A stretch of 64,000 bases of DNA from an uncultured Pelagibacteraceae bacterium (GCA_902583075.1 CACHUN010000001.1:248001-312000), one strand, 5' to 3'. Shown: positions 35,889 to 44,445, counted from the first letter of the stretch. Numbers and translations: made by a program. The notes: a model not told the origin generated them from the sequence alone.

Positions 35889-36743
35889 ATGACAAAAGCC
35901 TTACCTGCCAACCTAGAACAAATTGAAGTTAATTTAAAAAAATTAACAAACCAGAGAACTAGGTCCTCACTACTTGGAATTGCAATTCTAATATTAATTT
36001 TTTTTGGTGGTACCTTGGTATCGTTAGAAGCAAATGCAGGGTCTTTTGGAAGAGGTATAGCTAATTTTTTTAACTACCCTAGAGATTTATTTGTAGACAC
36101 TTTTGAGATGGGATGGAAATATTGGCCAAGAGTTATTAAGTATATTCCTGAATTAATTATTACTTTAAATATTGCTTTATTTTCAACTTCTATAGGTTTT
36201 ATTTTAGCAATTATATTTGCAATTTTTTCAAGTAGGAACCTAATTAGAAACAAAAGAGTTATTCAATTTACAAAATTTTTAATGGATGTGACAAGATCAT
36301 TTCCAACATTAATAATAGCAATGGTGTTTTTATATCTAATGGGTAAATCATCTTTACCAGCTGTAATTGCTATAACAATACATACTGCTGGAGCACTTGG
36401 TAAATTATTTACAGAGGCTATAGAAAATTGTGATGGAAAACCTATTGAAGGTTTAAGTTCTGTTGGTGCAACTTGGACACAGAAGATAAGATTTTCAGTT
36501 CTTCCCCAGGTACTACCTTTGTTTTTAAGTTATGGAATATTGAGGTTAGAAATTAATGTTAGAGAATCTACAATATTAGGTTTTGTTGGTGCAGGTGGAA
36601 TTGGAGAAATGTTAGCGGCTCTAATTCAGTGGAATTATGGAGCTGATGTTTTAGCGTGTATGTTCTTACTGGTTGGTACGATAGTTGCATTAGATTATTT
36701 GTCTGCATATTGGAGACATAAATTAATTGGAGCAAATCAATGA
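35889..36743 (+). CDS. phnE: Phosphonate ABC transporter permease PhnE (first)
   Basis: 284-residue inner membrane permease with about six segments. The ABC interaction loop is seen as GKLFTEAIENCDGKPIEGL followed by SSVGATWTQKIRFSVLPQ. Pairs with the second, longer PhnE. It overlaps the next gene by 4 bases (ATGA), indicating coupled translation of a heterodimer. Confidence 0.94.
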   Translation: MTKALPANLEQIEVNLKKLTNQRTRSSLLGIAILILIFFGGTLVSLEANAGSFGRGIANFFNYPRDLFVDTFEMGWKYWPRVIKYIPELIITLNIALFSTSIGFILAIIFAIFSSRNLIRNKRVIQFTKFLMDVTRSFPTLIIAMVFLYLMGKSSLPAVIAITIHTAGALGKLFTEAIENCDGKPIEGLSSVGATWTQKIRFSVLPQVLPLFLSYGILRLEINVRESTILGFVGAGGIGEMLAALIQWNYGADVLACMFLLVGTIVALDYLSAYWRHKLIGANQ

Positions 36744-38140
36744 GTTCTAGTTTAGCTATTCAAAGAGAAAATATTCGTAAATTATTTCCTGACACATTTA
36801 AACAAGCCAGAAAGAGTAGATTAAGAGGCCAAATAATTTTTTTTCTCGTCTTAGTATATTTAATAGTAGGTTTTTTTACTTTAGATGTTGTTGATATCCC
36901 AAAAAAATGGAAACCACAAAATGCTGCTATGTTTGTCTTAGACACATATGCACACAAAGATCATGTAACAATGAAATGGGAAAATCATGAGGATATTAAA
37001 ATAGCTTTTGAAGGAAATTATAGAAGTGTTTATGGAAGAGATAATCTTGATAAATCAATTCCAGATTGGTTTTACAAAAATTCTGATAATGTTGGCAATG
37101 TAGTTGAGTTTAATAATAAAGGTAAGGCAATATTATACAAAGATAAAGTCGAGATTGTAAATTTTCCAAAATATGAGAGAGGTTTTACCATAAAATTAAA
37201 TTCTAATGGTAAACCTTACCTTGTAGGTTCAGAGGATTTGGTCATAGAAGATTTAAAAGGTTTTAGAATCACAGAAAATAGAGTTGAATTTAGACCAACT
37301 TTGTATGAGAGAATTCAAGTATATCCAAAAAAAGTTGAAATTCATCGTTACAGTATCGGATGGAAATATTTTTGGTTTGATTTCTCAAGTCCGTTAGAAC
37401 CATATACCTTTTTCGAAGCACTAGGTTTGACTTTTTCTAAAGAAAGAGTTGTTCCTGAAATGTCTAATTTAAAACTTTTCTTAACAGAGATTAAGGATAA
37501 TGAAGCATTTATGCACGGTAGAGTTTGGTGGGCAATGCTCGAAACAATAGTTATGGCTGTATTAGGGACAATGTTTGCTACGGTAATGGCTCTGCCCTTG
37601 TCATTCCTTGCTGCATACAACGTTACACCTATTAAAGCTCTAAGATTTACGTTAAGAAGATTATTTGATACTTTAAGAGGAATAGACTTTTTAATTTGGA
37701 GTTTAATATTTTTAAGAGCTTTTGGTCCAGGACCCTTCACTGGTATTTTTGCGATTGGTTTTACTGATACAGGTACTTTAGGTAAATTATATTCTGAAGC
37801 AATTGAAAATACTGAGAAGAAACAACAAGAAGGAGTTCAATCTACAGGGGCTAGCAAATTTCTACAACATAGATTTGGTATAATTCCTCAAATACTTCCA
37901 ATTTTTGTATCTCAATCCTTATACTATTTAGAGTCAAATACTAGAGGAGCCGTAATAATAGGTGCAATGGGCGCAGGAGGAATTGGTTTACAATTTTTAG
38001 GTGCACTAGGTACTGGAAATGATTTTGAAAATGTCGCCTACATGGCAATATTAGTTTTGGCTGTAGTAATATTTATGGATAGATTATCTGCTTGGCTTAG
38101 AAGAATATTAATTGGATCAGATCAATTAATTGTAAGGTAA
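36740..38140 (+). CDS. phnE: Phosphonate ABC transporter permease PhnE (second, long form)
   Basis: 466 residues. The C-terminal 240 residues are a PhnE permease with GKLYSEAIENTEKKQQEGV (ABC loop) and STGASKFLQHRFGIIPQ. The N-terminal half has one membrane segment (about residues 29-47) and then roughly 170 residues of soluble, probably periplasmic sequence before the remaining segments. Long PhnE2 forms of this kind occur in other alphaproteobacteria, as I recall. The role of the extra domain is unknown; it could dock PhnD. Confidence 0.92.
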   Translation: MSSSLAIQRENIRKLFPDTFKQARKSRLRGQIIFFLVLVYLIVGFFTLDVVDIPKKWKPQNAAMFVLDTYAHKDHVTMKWENHEDIKIAFEGNYRSVYGRDNLDKSIPDWFYKNSDNVGNVVEFNNKGKAILYKDKVEIVNFPKYERGFTIKLNSNGKPYLVGSEDLVIEDLKGFRITENRVEFRPTLYERIQVYPKKVEIHRYSIGWKYFWFDFSSPLEPYTFFEALGLTFSKERVVPEMSNLKLFLTEIKDNEAFMHGRVWWAMLETIVMAVLGTMFATVMALPLSFLAAYNVTPIKALRFTLRRLFDTLRGIDFLIWSLIFLRAFGPGPFTGIFAIGFTDTGTLGKLYSEAIENTEKKQQEGVQSTGASKFLQHRFGIIPQILPIFVSQSLYYLESNTRGAVIIGAMGAGGIGLQFLGALGTGNDFENVAYMAILVLAVVIFMDRLSAWLRRILIGSDQLIVR

Positions 38141-38207
38141 ATAGAAAAAATACCTTTATCAAAAATTTTTCTAGAAATTTTAATTTAGGAATTTAAAAAG
38201 ATAAAAA

Positions 38208-38636
38208 TCAATCTTTCCAGAATTTCCACCAAGGTTTTTCTTCCTTTGTTATCTCATTATTGTCAACAACAACTTTAGTTATAGATGGATCCTCTCCATC
38301 TACTAAACCTGCTCTAGCAGTTGTTTTAGCGTCTTCTAATTTTAGTTTTGCCTCAAAAACTCTATTTTCATTACACAATTTCATGCCCTCTTTCATTAAT
38401 GCTTCTGCCTCAGATGCTTTTTCGGGACTAGATCTTGAAATATCATTTTTAACAGTGGCTCTTAACATAAGTACGCCAGGGTCTTCACAATTCCCTATTT
38501 CATTTTTAAATGTATCCTCAGTATTTTGTGAATAACTACTGCCGGCTTGTTGCTCTGTTATTTTAGCATGATTGTCAGCTTGAGTAATAGAAATTGTGGA
38601 TAAAGTTAATATAAATGAGATTAAGATTTTATTCAT
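38208..38636 (-). CDS. Exported protein of unknown function, Pho-box-linked
   Basis: 142 residues with a signal peptide (MNKILISFILTLSTISITQA). The mature part is helical and Glu/Lys/Ala-rich with two Cys (in IGNCEDPG and KLCNENRV) that could form a disulfide, and ends in the aromatic-rich WWKFWKD. No family recognised. It is a single gene on the opposite strand between phnE and an MFS gene. A clean PhoB-like box sits 22 bases upstream of its ATG, so I infer phosphate-starvation control. Function unknown. Confidence 0.75.
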   Translation of the reverse strand: MNKILISFILTLSTISITQADNHAKITEQQAGSSYSQNTEDTFKNEIGNCEDPGVLMLRATVKNDISRSSPEKASEAEALMKEGMKLCNENRVFEAKLKLEDAKTTARAGLVDGEDPSITKVVVDNNEITKEEKPWWKFWKD

Positions 38637-38658
38637 AATAATCTATTAACTTACTTTT

Positions 38659-38676
38659 GTTAAAAAAATGTTAAAG
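38659..38676 (-). promoter_or_regulatory. Candidate PhoB box upstream of the 142-aa exported protein gene
   Basis: On the minus strand CTTTAAC-ATTT-TTTTAAC, two exact half-sites 11 bases apart. TAATAG lies 11-16 bases after the box as a -10-like element and the ATG begins 22 bases after the box. Confidence 0.5.
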
Positions 38677-38690
38677 AAATAAAAAAATTT

Positions 38691-39863
38691 GTGAAATATT
38701 TGTCTGCATTTTTAATAGGTATATCAGTTACCTTTTGTTACAGCAGTTGTATGTATCTGTTCTCAGCGTTGTTGCTAACTTGGGAAAATGAACTTAGTAT
38801 CTCAAGGAATAATTTAACCTTTATTTATTCTCTAGGCTTAGTTGTGCATAGTTTACTTTTACCTTTTCTAGGTAAGATTGTAGATAGAAATCTAAGTTTT
38901 CCAATGATGTGGACCAGTCCTATACTGTTAGGACTAAGTGTAATTTATCTTTCATCAGTAGATACATATGGTGGATTTTTACTTGCTTGGATACTTGTCA
39001 GTGCAACCTCGGGTGGCTGTCTTTATACGATGCTTTTTAGTGTCATTACTATTAATTTAAAATCAAAGGCCAAAACATCTATTGCAATAATTACTTTATT
39101 TGCTGGATTTGCAAGCACATACACATTTCCTACTGCTACTTATTTAACAGAACAATATGACTGGAGGTTTACTGTATTTATTTTTGGAATATTAAATATA
39201 TTGATTAGTTCACCAGCTAATTATTTTGGTTTCAAAAATATAATTATAAAAGAATTTAAAAAAATTGAAAAGAAAACAGATCAAAATTCAAAGCTTAAAA
39301 TAATACTTAAAGATTATAGATTTTGGTTATTTAGTTTTTCATTGTTTGTTATTGGATTTAATATTGGTGCTATTACAACTCATGTAATTCCAATGTTGCA
39401 GGAAAAAGGGATGAGTCTATCCCAAGCTGTATTGACAGCATCTCTGTTTGGACCAGGACAAGTAATAGGTAGAATTTTAGTTATGATATATGGAGGTGAT
39501 AAGTCAAATTTAAAATTATTTGTAATTTGTTTTTACTCGATGGTAGTTGGAATGATATTTTTATACTTTATAAATATTAATCATTACTTAGCATTTTTAT
39601 TTGTTTTATTTAATAGTTCAGCATATGGCAGTATGGCTATTTTAAAACCTTTGGTTCAAAATGATACTTTTGGCCAAAAAAACTTTGGCAATATTCATGG
39701 TATTTTAGCTTTGCAATATATGATTGGTAGTATTGCTGGTCCATGGATTGGTTCGTTGGTATGGAATGTAGGAGGATATGATTTGTTAATATTAGTATTT
39801 TTTGTTTTAGCAATATTTGGTAACTCGACAGCAATTTTTTTAAACAAAAAAAAGTTTATTTAA
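38691..39863 (+). CDS. MFS transporter
   Basis: 390 residues, 12 predicted membrane segments in two halves, major facilitator superfamily. The loop GKIVDRNLSF between segments 2 and 3 fits the MFS motif A, and the protein resembles the monocarboxylate/oxalate-formate type group (GPGQVIGRILVMIYGG). Start is GTG at 38691. Convergent with the PhnZ-like gene (8-base overlap). Its substrate is unknown; the setting suggests an organophosphorus compound or an arsenical, but nothing in the sequence proves it. Confidence 0.8.
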   Translation: MKYLSAFLIGISVTFCYSSCMYLFSALLLTWENELSISRNNLTFIYSLGLVVHSLLLPFLGKIVDRNLSFPMMWTSPILLGLSVIYLSSVDTYGGFLLAWILVSATSGGCLYTMLFSVITINLKSKAKTSIAIITLFAGFASTYTFPTATYLTEQYDWRFTVFIFGILNILISSPANYFGFKNIIIKEFKKIEKKTDQNSKLKIILKDYRFWLFSFSLFVIGFNIGAITTHVIPMLQEKGMSLSQAVLTASLFGPGQVIGRILVMIYGGDKSNLKLFVICFYSMVVGMIFLYFININHYLAFLFVLFNSSAYGSMAILKPLVQNDTFGQKNFGNIHGILALQYMIGSIAGPWIGSLVWNVGGYDLLILVFFVLAIFGNSTAIFLNKKKFI

Positions 39864-40410
39864 AGCTTCTCTCTACGTGTTTGTAAAAATAATTTATATT
39901 TGGAATTTCTAAATTTTCAATTTTAGCAAGATCATCATATTTTCTTAATCTAACTGCATCTTGCATAAAAGGTTGTTTAATAAATTCGTTTGCTTCCTCT
40001 TTGGAAAAACTTCCTCCTTGGACATCTAAACTTCGTTTTGAAGCAATAGATAAAGACTCATAATAACCTTTTTCACAATAAACCAAATATCTTTTAGCCG
40101 GAACATGTCCTTTAATTAATATTGTAACATCTTCTGGAAAAAATCTAGAAAGAAAAAGAGATCCTGAATTTTCATGCTTTTTATCTATTCCTTTTTTTAT
40201 GGCTTCTTTGTCATTATTAATTAAGTGACCAATATCATGGAATAGGGCTGCAGTAATAAAAAAATGGTTTTCATTATTTTTTTTTGCCAATAATGCGCAT
40301 TGAATTGCATGTTCTAGTTGTGAAACTTTTTCATTTCCATATCGTTTGTCTGATCCAATTTCTTCTATAATTTTAAATAAATTGGCAATATTTGACATTT
40401 TATCCATCAT
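39856..40410 (-). CDS. PhnZ-like HD-domain mixed-valence diiron oxygenase
   Basis: 184 residues. HD ligands: His34 (SQLEHA), His58-Asp59 (FHDIGH), His79 (KKHENSG), His102 (KGHVPAKRY) and an Asp in LRKYDDLAK. The Tyr24-x-x-Glu27 pair (RYGNE) marks the PhnZ subgroup that binds O2 and cleaves 1-hydroxyphosphonates, and RSLDVQGGSFSKEEA is also PhnZ-like. Known members act on (2-amino-)1-hydroxyethylphosphonate, made by PhnY, or on hydroxymethyl- or trimethylamino-forms. No phnY-like dioxygenase is in the window. A second ATG at 40407 lies 22 bases from a PhoB-like box. Substrate is not settled. Confidence 0.82.
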   Translation of the reverse strand: MMDKMSNIANLFKIIEEIGSDKRYGNEKVSQLEHAIQCALLAKKNNENHFFITAALFHDIGHLINNDKEAIKKGIDKKHENSGSLFLSRFFPEDVTILIKGHVPAKRYLVYCEKGYYESLSIASKRSLDVQGGSFSKEEANEFIKQPFMQDAVRLRKYDDLAKIENLEIPNINYFYKHVERSFK

Positions 40411-40429
40411 ATTCTTTTAAATTAAAAAT

Positions 40430-40447
40430 GTTTCAGTTTTATTACAA
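40430..40447 (-). promoter_or_regulatory. Candidate PhoB box upstream of the PhnZ-like gene
   Basis: On the minus strand TTGTAAT-AAAA-CTGAAAC, half-sites 11 bases apart, one mismatch to the pstS pattern. TAAAAG lies 11-16 bases after the box; the ATG at 40407 begins 22 bases after it. Confidence 0.5.
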
Positions 40448-40505
40448 TTTAGATTTAGTACTCATTAAGTATAGAAAAAATATTTTATAGTAATAAAAGT
40501 TAAAA

Positions 40506-40961
40506 ATGAAAAAACTTTTATTTGTTTGTACTGGCAATTCTCACAGAAGCATATTGGCCGAAAGTGTAGTTAATAAATTTCATAAAAATAAATTTATTGG
40601 TTACAGTGCGGGTAGCAAACCATCTGGAATAATTAATAAATATGTCATTAAGTATCTAAATGAAAATAATTTTGATACAAAAAATCTGTCATCAAAAAAC
40701 TTCAACAAATTCTTGAATGAGAAAACAACCTTTGATCAGGTATTTACTGTATGTAACAATGCTAGTAATGAAGTTTGTCCAGTCTGGCCATCCCCTGAAA
40801 AAATAGTTCATTGGGATATTGAAGATCCTGTTTATATCATTAATGAGTTAGAGAAGAGTGATAAACCAAATAAAGAAGAGCTGATTTCAACAGAAATACA
40901 TAAAACTTATTCCAATTTAGAAACAAGAATTAATGATTGGATAAAAAATTATGAAATATAG
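40506..40961 (+). CDS. arsC: Arsenate reductase (low-molecular-weight phosphatase type)
   Basis: 151 residues. The anion-binding P-loop CTGNSHRS at residues 8-15 starts with the nucleophilic Cys, and the ASNEVCPVWPSPEKIVHWDI and DP segment holds the resolving Cys (VCPVWP) and the Asp of the Trx-coupled ArsC group. It reduces arsenate to arsenite. The next gene is an aquaglyceroporin that overlaps by 11 bases, an arrangement known from rhizobial ars operons. A simple protein tyrosine phosphatase is the alternative, but the ASNEVCP motif and neighbour favour ArsC. Confidence 0.87.
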   Translation: MKKLLFVCTGNSHRSILAESVVNKFHKNKFIGYSAGSKPSGIINKYVIKYLNENNFDTKNLSSKNFNKFLNEKTTFDQVFTVCNNASNEVCPVWPSPEKIVHWDIEDPVYIINELEKSDKPNKEELISTEIHKTYSNLETRINDWIKNYEI

Positions 40962-41628
40962 TAAGTTTTTTCTTGGAGAGTTTATTGGTAGTTGTTTCCT
41001 TGTAATGATTATTGTTGGCTCAGGAATAATGGCTGAAAATCTTACAAATGACACAGGTATTATGCTTTTAGCCAATACTATAGCAACTGGCGCAGGACTT
41101 TTTGTGCTAATAACTGTTTTTAGTGATGTTTCAGGAGCACATTTTAATCCATTTGTAAGTCTAGCAATGTTTCTTACAAAAAAATTAAAAGGAAATTTAT
41201 TACCCACATATATATCTGCGCAAATTTTAGGTTGTTTGTTAGGTGTAGCACTTGCCAATTTCTTTTTCGAACATCAAATTTTTGAATTATCAACAAAATC
41301 AAGGGACGGAATAAATATATTTACATCTGAAATTGTAGCAACATTTGGATTGATACTGATAATTTTTGGATCATTAAAGAAAGGAAGTGTGGTAGTGGCC
41401 TCATGTGTTGCTTTTTATATCACTGCTGGTTATTGGTTTACATCATCTACATCATTTGCAAATCCTGCTGTAGCAATAGCGAGAACATTTACAGAAAGTT
41501 TTACTGGAATTAATTATATGTATACTCCAGTTTATATATTAGCAGAAATTATCGGTGCACTTTTTGCTGTATTTGTGGCTAAAAAAATGCTTTTCAATAA
41601 CAGGACAAGAGATAAAACTATCTCGTAG
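40951..41628 (+). CDS. Aquaglyceroporin, AqpS-like arsenite channel
   Basis: 225-residue MIP-family channel with six membrane segments and two half-helices. The first signature reads HFNPFVSLAM (Asn-Pro-Phe in place of Asn-Pro-Ala) and the second SFANPAVAIAR (standard). The overlap with arsC and the absence of an ArsB/Acr3 pump suggest that arsenite made by ArsC leaves downhill through this channel, as described for Sinorhizobium AqpS. Glycerol or other small solutes are alternatives. Confidence 0.87.
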   Translation: MKYSKFFLGEFIGSCFLVMIIVGSGIMAENLTNDTGIMLLANTIATGAGLFVLITVFSDVSGAHFNPFVSLAMFLTKKLKGNLLPTYISAQILGCLLGVALANFFFEHQIFELSTKSRDGINIFTSEIVATFGLILIIFGSLKKGSVVVASCVAFYITAGYWFTSSTSFANPAVAIARTFTESFTGINYMYTPVYILAEIIGALFAVFVAKKMLFNNRTRDKTIS

Positions 41629-41629
41629 A

Positions 41630-41662
41630 AAAATTGAACCTATAAGATTTAAGGTCAATTTT
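41630..41662 (+). terminator. Probable terminator after the arsC-aquaporin pair
   Basis: AAAATTGA-a-CC pairs with GGTCAATTTT (10 pairs, one bulged base) around a 12-base loop, directly after the channel gene. The last pairs give a short T run. AT-rich but placed exactly where the operon should end. Confidence 0.5.
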
Positions 41663-41737
41663 CTAAATCAGTTTTTAAAAATTTATTGAAAATCAAAGAT
41701 TAAAATAATAATGAAGAATATCTATAAGTAAAAACTA

Positions 41738-42457
41738 TTACAGGCTAGAAGGATTAATACTTTCAAACTCCAGCATGTTTTTAAAGGTGCACATTTCAGG
41801 TTTTGTGAAAGTAATTTTTGGAATTTTTTTATTAAAATCAGAGGATAATTGTTTATTAAATTTAGTTAAATTTTTTATTTCAGTTTCATTAAGTTGTCTC
41901 AAGATATAAGCTAATGTAACATGGAAAGTATATCTTTGATGATTTTCAAATTTAATTTTCAATAAATTACTTAGTTCATCTCTACAATTTCTTAAAATTT
42001 TTTCGTCCTCCTCAGAAAAGGGTTCTAAAACAATGCTGTAACCTCCAAAAAATGTTTTTAGTTTTAAATTGATTTCTTTTGGAAAATTATAGTTTTCAAT
42101 TCTTTTATTTAATTGAATAGCTATATCTTTGTAATCCATATCAAGATCTATATCTGTTGGCCAATAATAAGTATTTTTTGTATTTAAATTACAACAGTCA
42201 AATAATGTCATATGAAAACTTGATGGTGGTAAATAGGAATAAGTTTTTTCAGGATTAAAATTTTCTAATTTTTTTTGAAAACCAATAATTTGATCGGATA
42301 AATATGTATTAAGAGGAATATTACAAATTATTGTGCACCCTGGAAATGGTAAAGGTTTTCCTTTATCGTCAAATTTATTTTCTGCACCTTTTAAAGTATA
42401 CCCTCTAAGTTTACCTGCTAAAAATTGTTCTTGGTTATTAACTATATTTAAATCCAT
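41738..42457 (-). CDS. 2H-phosphoesterase family protein (DUF1868-like)
   Basis: 239 residues with two His-x-Thr motifs, SFHMTLFDCCN (about residue 82) and FHVTLAYIL (about residue 180), the active-site pair of the 2H phosphoesterase superfamily. The overall shape (N-terminal GCTIICNIP, FFGGYSIVLEP) is like the DUF1868 group, from memory. It is the last gene of the ugp-glycerophosphodiesterase operon, 9 bases after it, so a cyclic or diester organophosphate such as a cyclic glycerophosphate is a fair guess at its substrate. That is inference. Confidence 0.72.
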   Translation of the reverse strand: MDLNIVNNQEQFLAGKLRGYTLKGAENKFDDKGKPLPFPGCTIICNIPLNTYLSDQIIGFQKKLENFNPEKTYSYLPPSSFHMTLFDCCNLNTKNTYYWPTDIDLDMDYKDIAIQLNKRIENYNFPKEINLKLKTFFGGYSIVLEPFSEEDEKILRNCRDELSNLLKIKFENHQRYTFHVTLAYILRQLNETEIKNLTKFNKQLSSDFNKKIPKITFTKPEMCTFKNMLEFESINPSSL

Positions 42458-42466
42458 TAAAATAAA

Positions 42467-43390
42467 CTAAAACCAGTTTATATTTTCTTTGTCACAAAGT
42501 TCTTTCAGCCTTAATGGATAGTCTGTCATGATACCATCTACACCATACTCAATCATTTTTAACATATCGTTCTCTTCATTAACTGTCCAAACGTTCACTG
42601 GCAAATCTTCTTGATGAGAAATATCTACTAGTTTTTTTGTAATATCTTTATGGTATGGATGCAAAGCCTTTCCACCTTGTGATTTTATAATTTTTGGTAA
42701 TTCATATTTTTCAAAAAAAGGTAAGTAACTCATCCATGGAGATCTATTGTAAATTGTATTTTTAATTTTAATTCCTGCCTGTTGTAGAAAACTTAAATAA
42801 GCTCTTGAAATTTCAGGGTAAAGATTTTTGATTTCTGTCAGTGTTCTCCAATCAAATGAAGAAATGATTATTTTATTTTGTAAATTTGATTTATTTACTT
42901 CTTTCATAACAAGTTTTACCATTTCCTCTGGGGTTGGAGTTAAATTTTCCTCGTCAGGTGTAGATTTAATTTCTAAATTTATTAATAAATTTTCAGATTT
43001 GTTTTTTGAAGATAATTCTAATAACTCAGAAAGTTTAGGTATCTTTTGATTTTCTAAAGTTTTTTGATTAACAAATCTTCTTCCATATCTAGATAATTTA
43101 TTTAAAGACCCAACATCAAATTTTAAAAGCTCATCGTAACTTAAGTCAAATATTATTATATTTTCATCCGTTATCCAATTTCCCTCATTATCTTTTGTAA
43201 AACTTGGATCTAATCTAAAGTCATGTGTAATCACAGGAATAAGATCTTTGGAAATCAAAATATCTGTTTCGTATGCATTAATATTGTTTTTAAATAAATA
43301 TTTAAAACTTTCTAAAGTATTTTCAGGAAGATCTCCTCTAGCGCCTCTATGGCCATAAATTTTAATATAATTTGGCTTTGATAAAATCAA
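42467..43390 (-). CDS. ugpQ: Glycerophosphodiester phosphodiesterase
   Basis: 307 residues of the GDPD TIM barrel: GHRGARGDLPENTLESFKYL (about residue 13-32, catalytic His/Arg), NAYETDILISKDLIPVITHD (Glu/Asp/His metal site), and C-terminal VNVWTVNEENDMLKMIEYGVDGIMTDYPL. No signal peptide, so it acts in the cytoplasm on diesters imported by the neighbouring Ugp system, releasing glycerol 3-phosphate. It lies between ugpC (2 bases) and the 2H gene. Confidence 0.93.
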   Translation of the reverse strand: MILSKPNYIKIYGHRGARGDLPENTLESFKYLFKNNINAYETDILISKDLIPVITHDFRLDPSFTKDNEGNWITDENIIIFDLSYDELLKFDVGSLNKLSRYGRRFVNQKTLENQKIPKLSELLELSSKNKSENLLINLEIKSTPDEENLTPTPEEMVKLVMKEVNKSNLQNKIIISSFDWRTLTEIKNLYPEISRAYLSFLQQAGIKIKNTIYNRSPWMSYLPFFEKYELPKIIKSQGGKALHPYHKDITKKLVDISHQEDLPVNVWTVNEENDMLKMIEYGVDGIMTDYPLRLKELCDKENINWF

Positions 43391-43392
43391 AA

Positions 43393-44445
43393 TTAATTTA
43401 CTCGATTACCATTAGATTTATCAAAAACATAATAATTGTTATCATTTATGTTCAAAGATAATTTACTTCCTTTTTTAATAATTTGACTTCCAGGACATCT
43501 AAAACAAAAATCTTTTTTATTTTTTATTTCTCCATAAATCAAATTATCTGAACCTAATTGTTCTACCAGATCTACAGATAAATTTATTAAACCTTTATCA
43601 GTTTGCGACATATGCTCTGGCCTAATTCCTAATATAACTGGTCCATTAAAATCACTTGTAACATTATTAATTTCAAAACCTTCTGAAGTAAGAGTTTTAT
43701 TTATTAATTCTCCTTCAAGAAAATTCATCTGTGGCGAACCTATAAATCCTGCGACAAACATAGATTTAGGATTATTATAAATTTCTATCGGTGTTCCAAG
43801 CTGCTCAATAAGGCCATTATTTATTACTGCCAGTCTATCCGCTAAGGTCATAGCTTCTACTTGGTCATGAGTTACAAATATACTTGTCACTCCAACTTTT
43901 TGCTGAAGCTTTTTTATTTCAAGCCTCATTTGTATTCTTAGTTTTGCATCTAAATTAGATAATGGCTCATCAAATAAAAATATTTTAGGATTTCTCACAA
44001 TGGCTCTTCCCATGGCAACTCTCTGCCTTTGACCTCCTGACAACATGGATGGTTTTCTTTGCAAGTATTCAGAAATTTGTAATAGCTTTGCTGCCTCATT
44101 AACTTTTTTTTCAATATCTTCTTTTGAAATACCTCTATTTTTTAATCCGTAAGCCAAATTGTTGTAAACATTCATATGAGGATAGAGTGCATAATTCTGA
44201 AAAACCATAGCAACATCTCTATCTGAGGGGTCAACTTTATTAATTAATATTCCATCAAGATTTATATAACCTTCAGTTATGTCTTCTAACCCAGCAATCA
44301 TTCTTAAAAGAGTAGATTTTCCACATCCGCTTGGTCCAACAAAAACCATGAATTCACCATTTTCTACATTCATACTTGTCTCATGAACAGCTTTAGTTCC
44401 GTTTGGATAGATTTTAGTAACTTTATTTAATTCTAAAAAACTCAT
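43393..44445 (-). CDS. ugpC: Glycerol-3-phosphate ABC transporter ATP-binding protein UgpC
   Basis: 350-residue ABC ATPase of the CUT1/MalK type. Walker [17 protein letters not shown], signature MLSGGQRQRVAMGRAIVR, Walker B IFLFDEPLSNLDAKLR, then a C-terminal regulatory (TOBE) region from about residue 240 with LGIRPEHM. One base after the permease gene. The neighbours (GDPD, UgpA/B/E-like) argue for glycerol 3-phosphate, glycerophosphodiesters as substrate rather than sugar. Confidence 0.92.
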   Translation of the reverse strand: MSFLELNKVTKIYPNGTKAVHETSMNVENGEFMVFVGPSGCGKSTLLRMIAGLEDITEGYINLDGILINKVDPSDRDVAMVFQNYALYPHMNVYNNLAYGLKNRGISKEDIEKKVNEAAKLLQISEYLQRKPSMLSGGQRQRVAMGRAIVRNPKIFLFDEPLSNLDAKLRIQMRLEIKKLQQKVGVTSIFVTHDQVEAMTLADRLAVINNGLIEQLGTPIEIYNNPKSMFVAGFIGSPQMNFLEGELINKTLTSEGFEINNVTSDFNGPVILGIRPEHMSQTDKGLINLSVDLVEQLGSDNLIYGEIKNKKDFCFRCPGSQIIKKGSKLSLNINDNNYYVFDKSNGNRVN

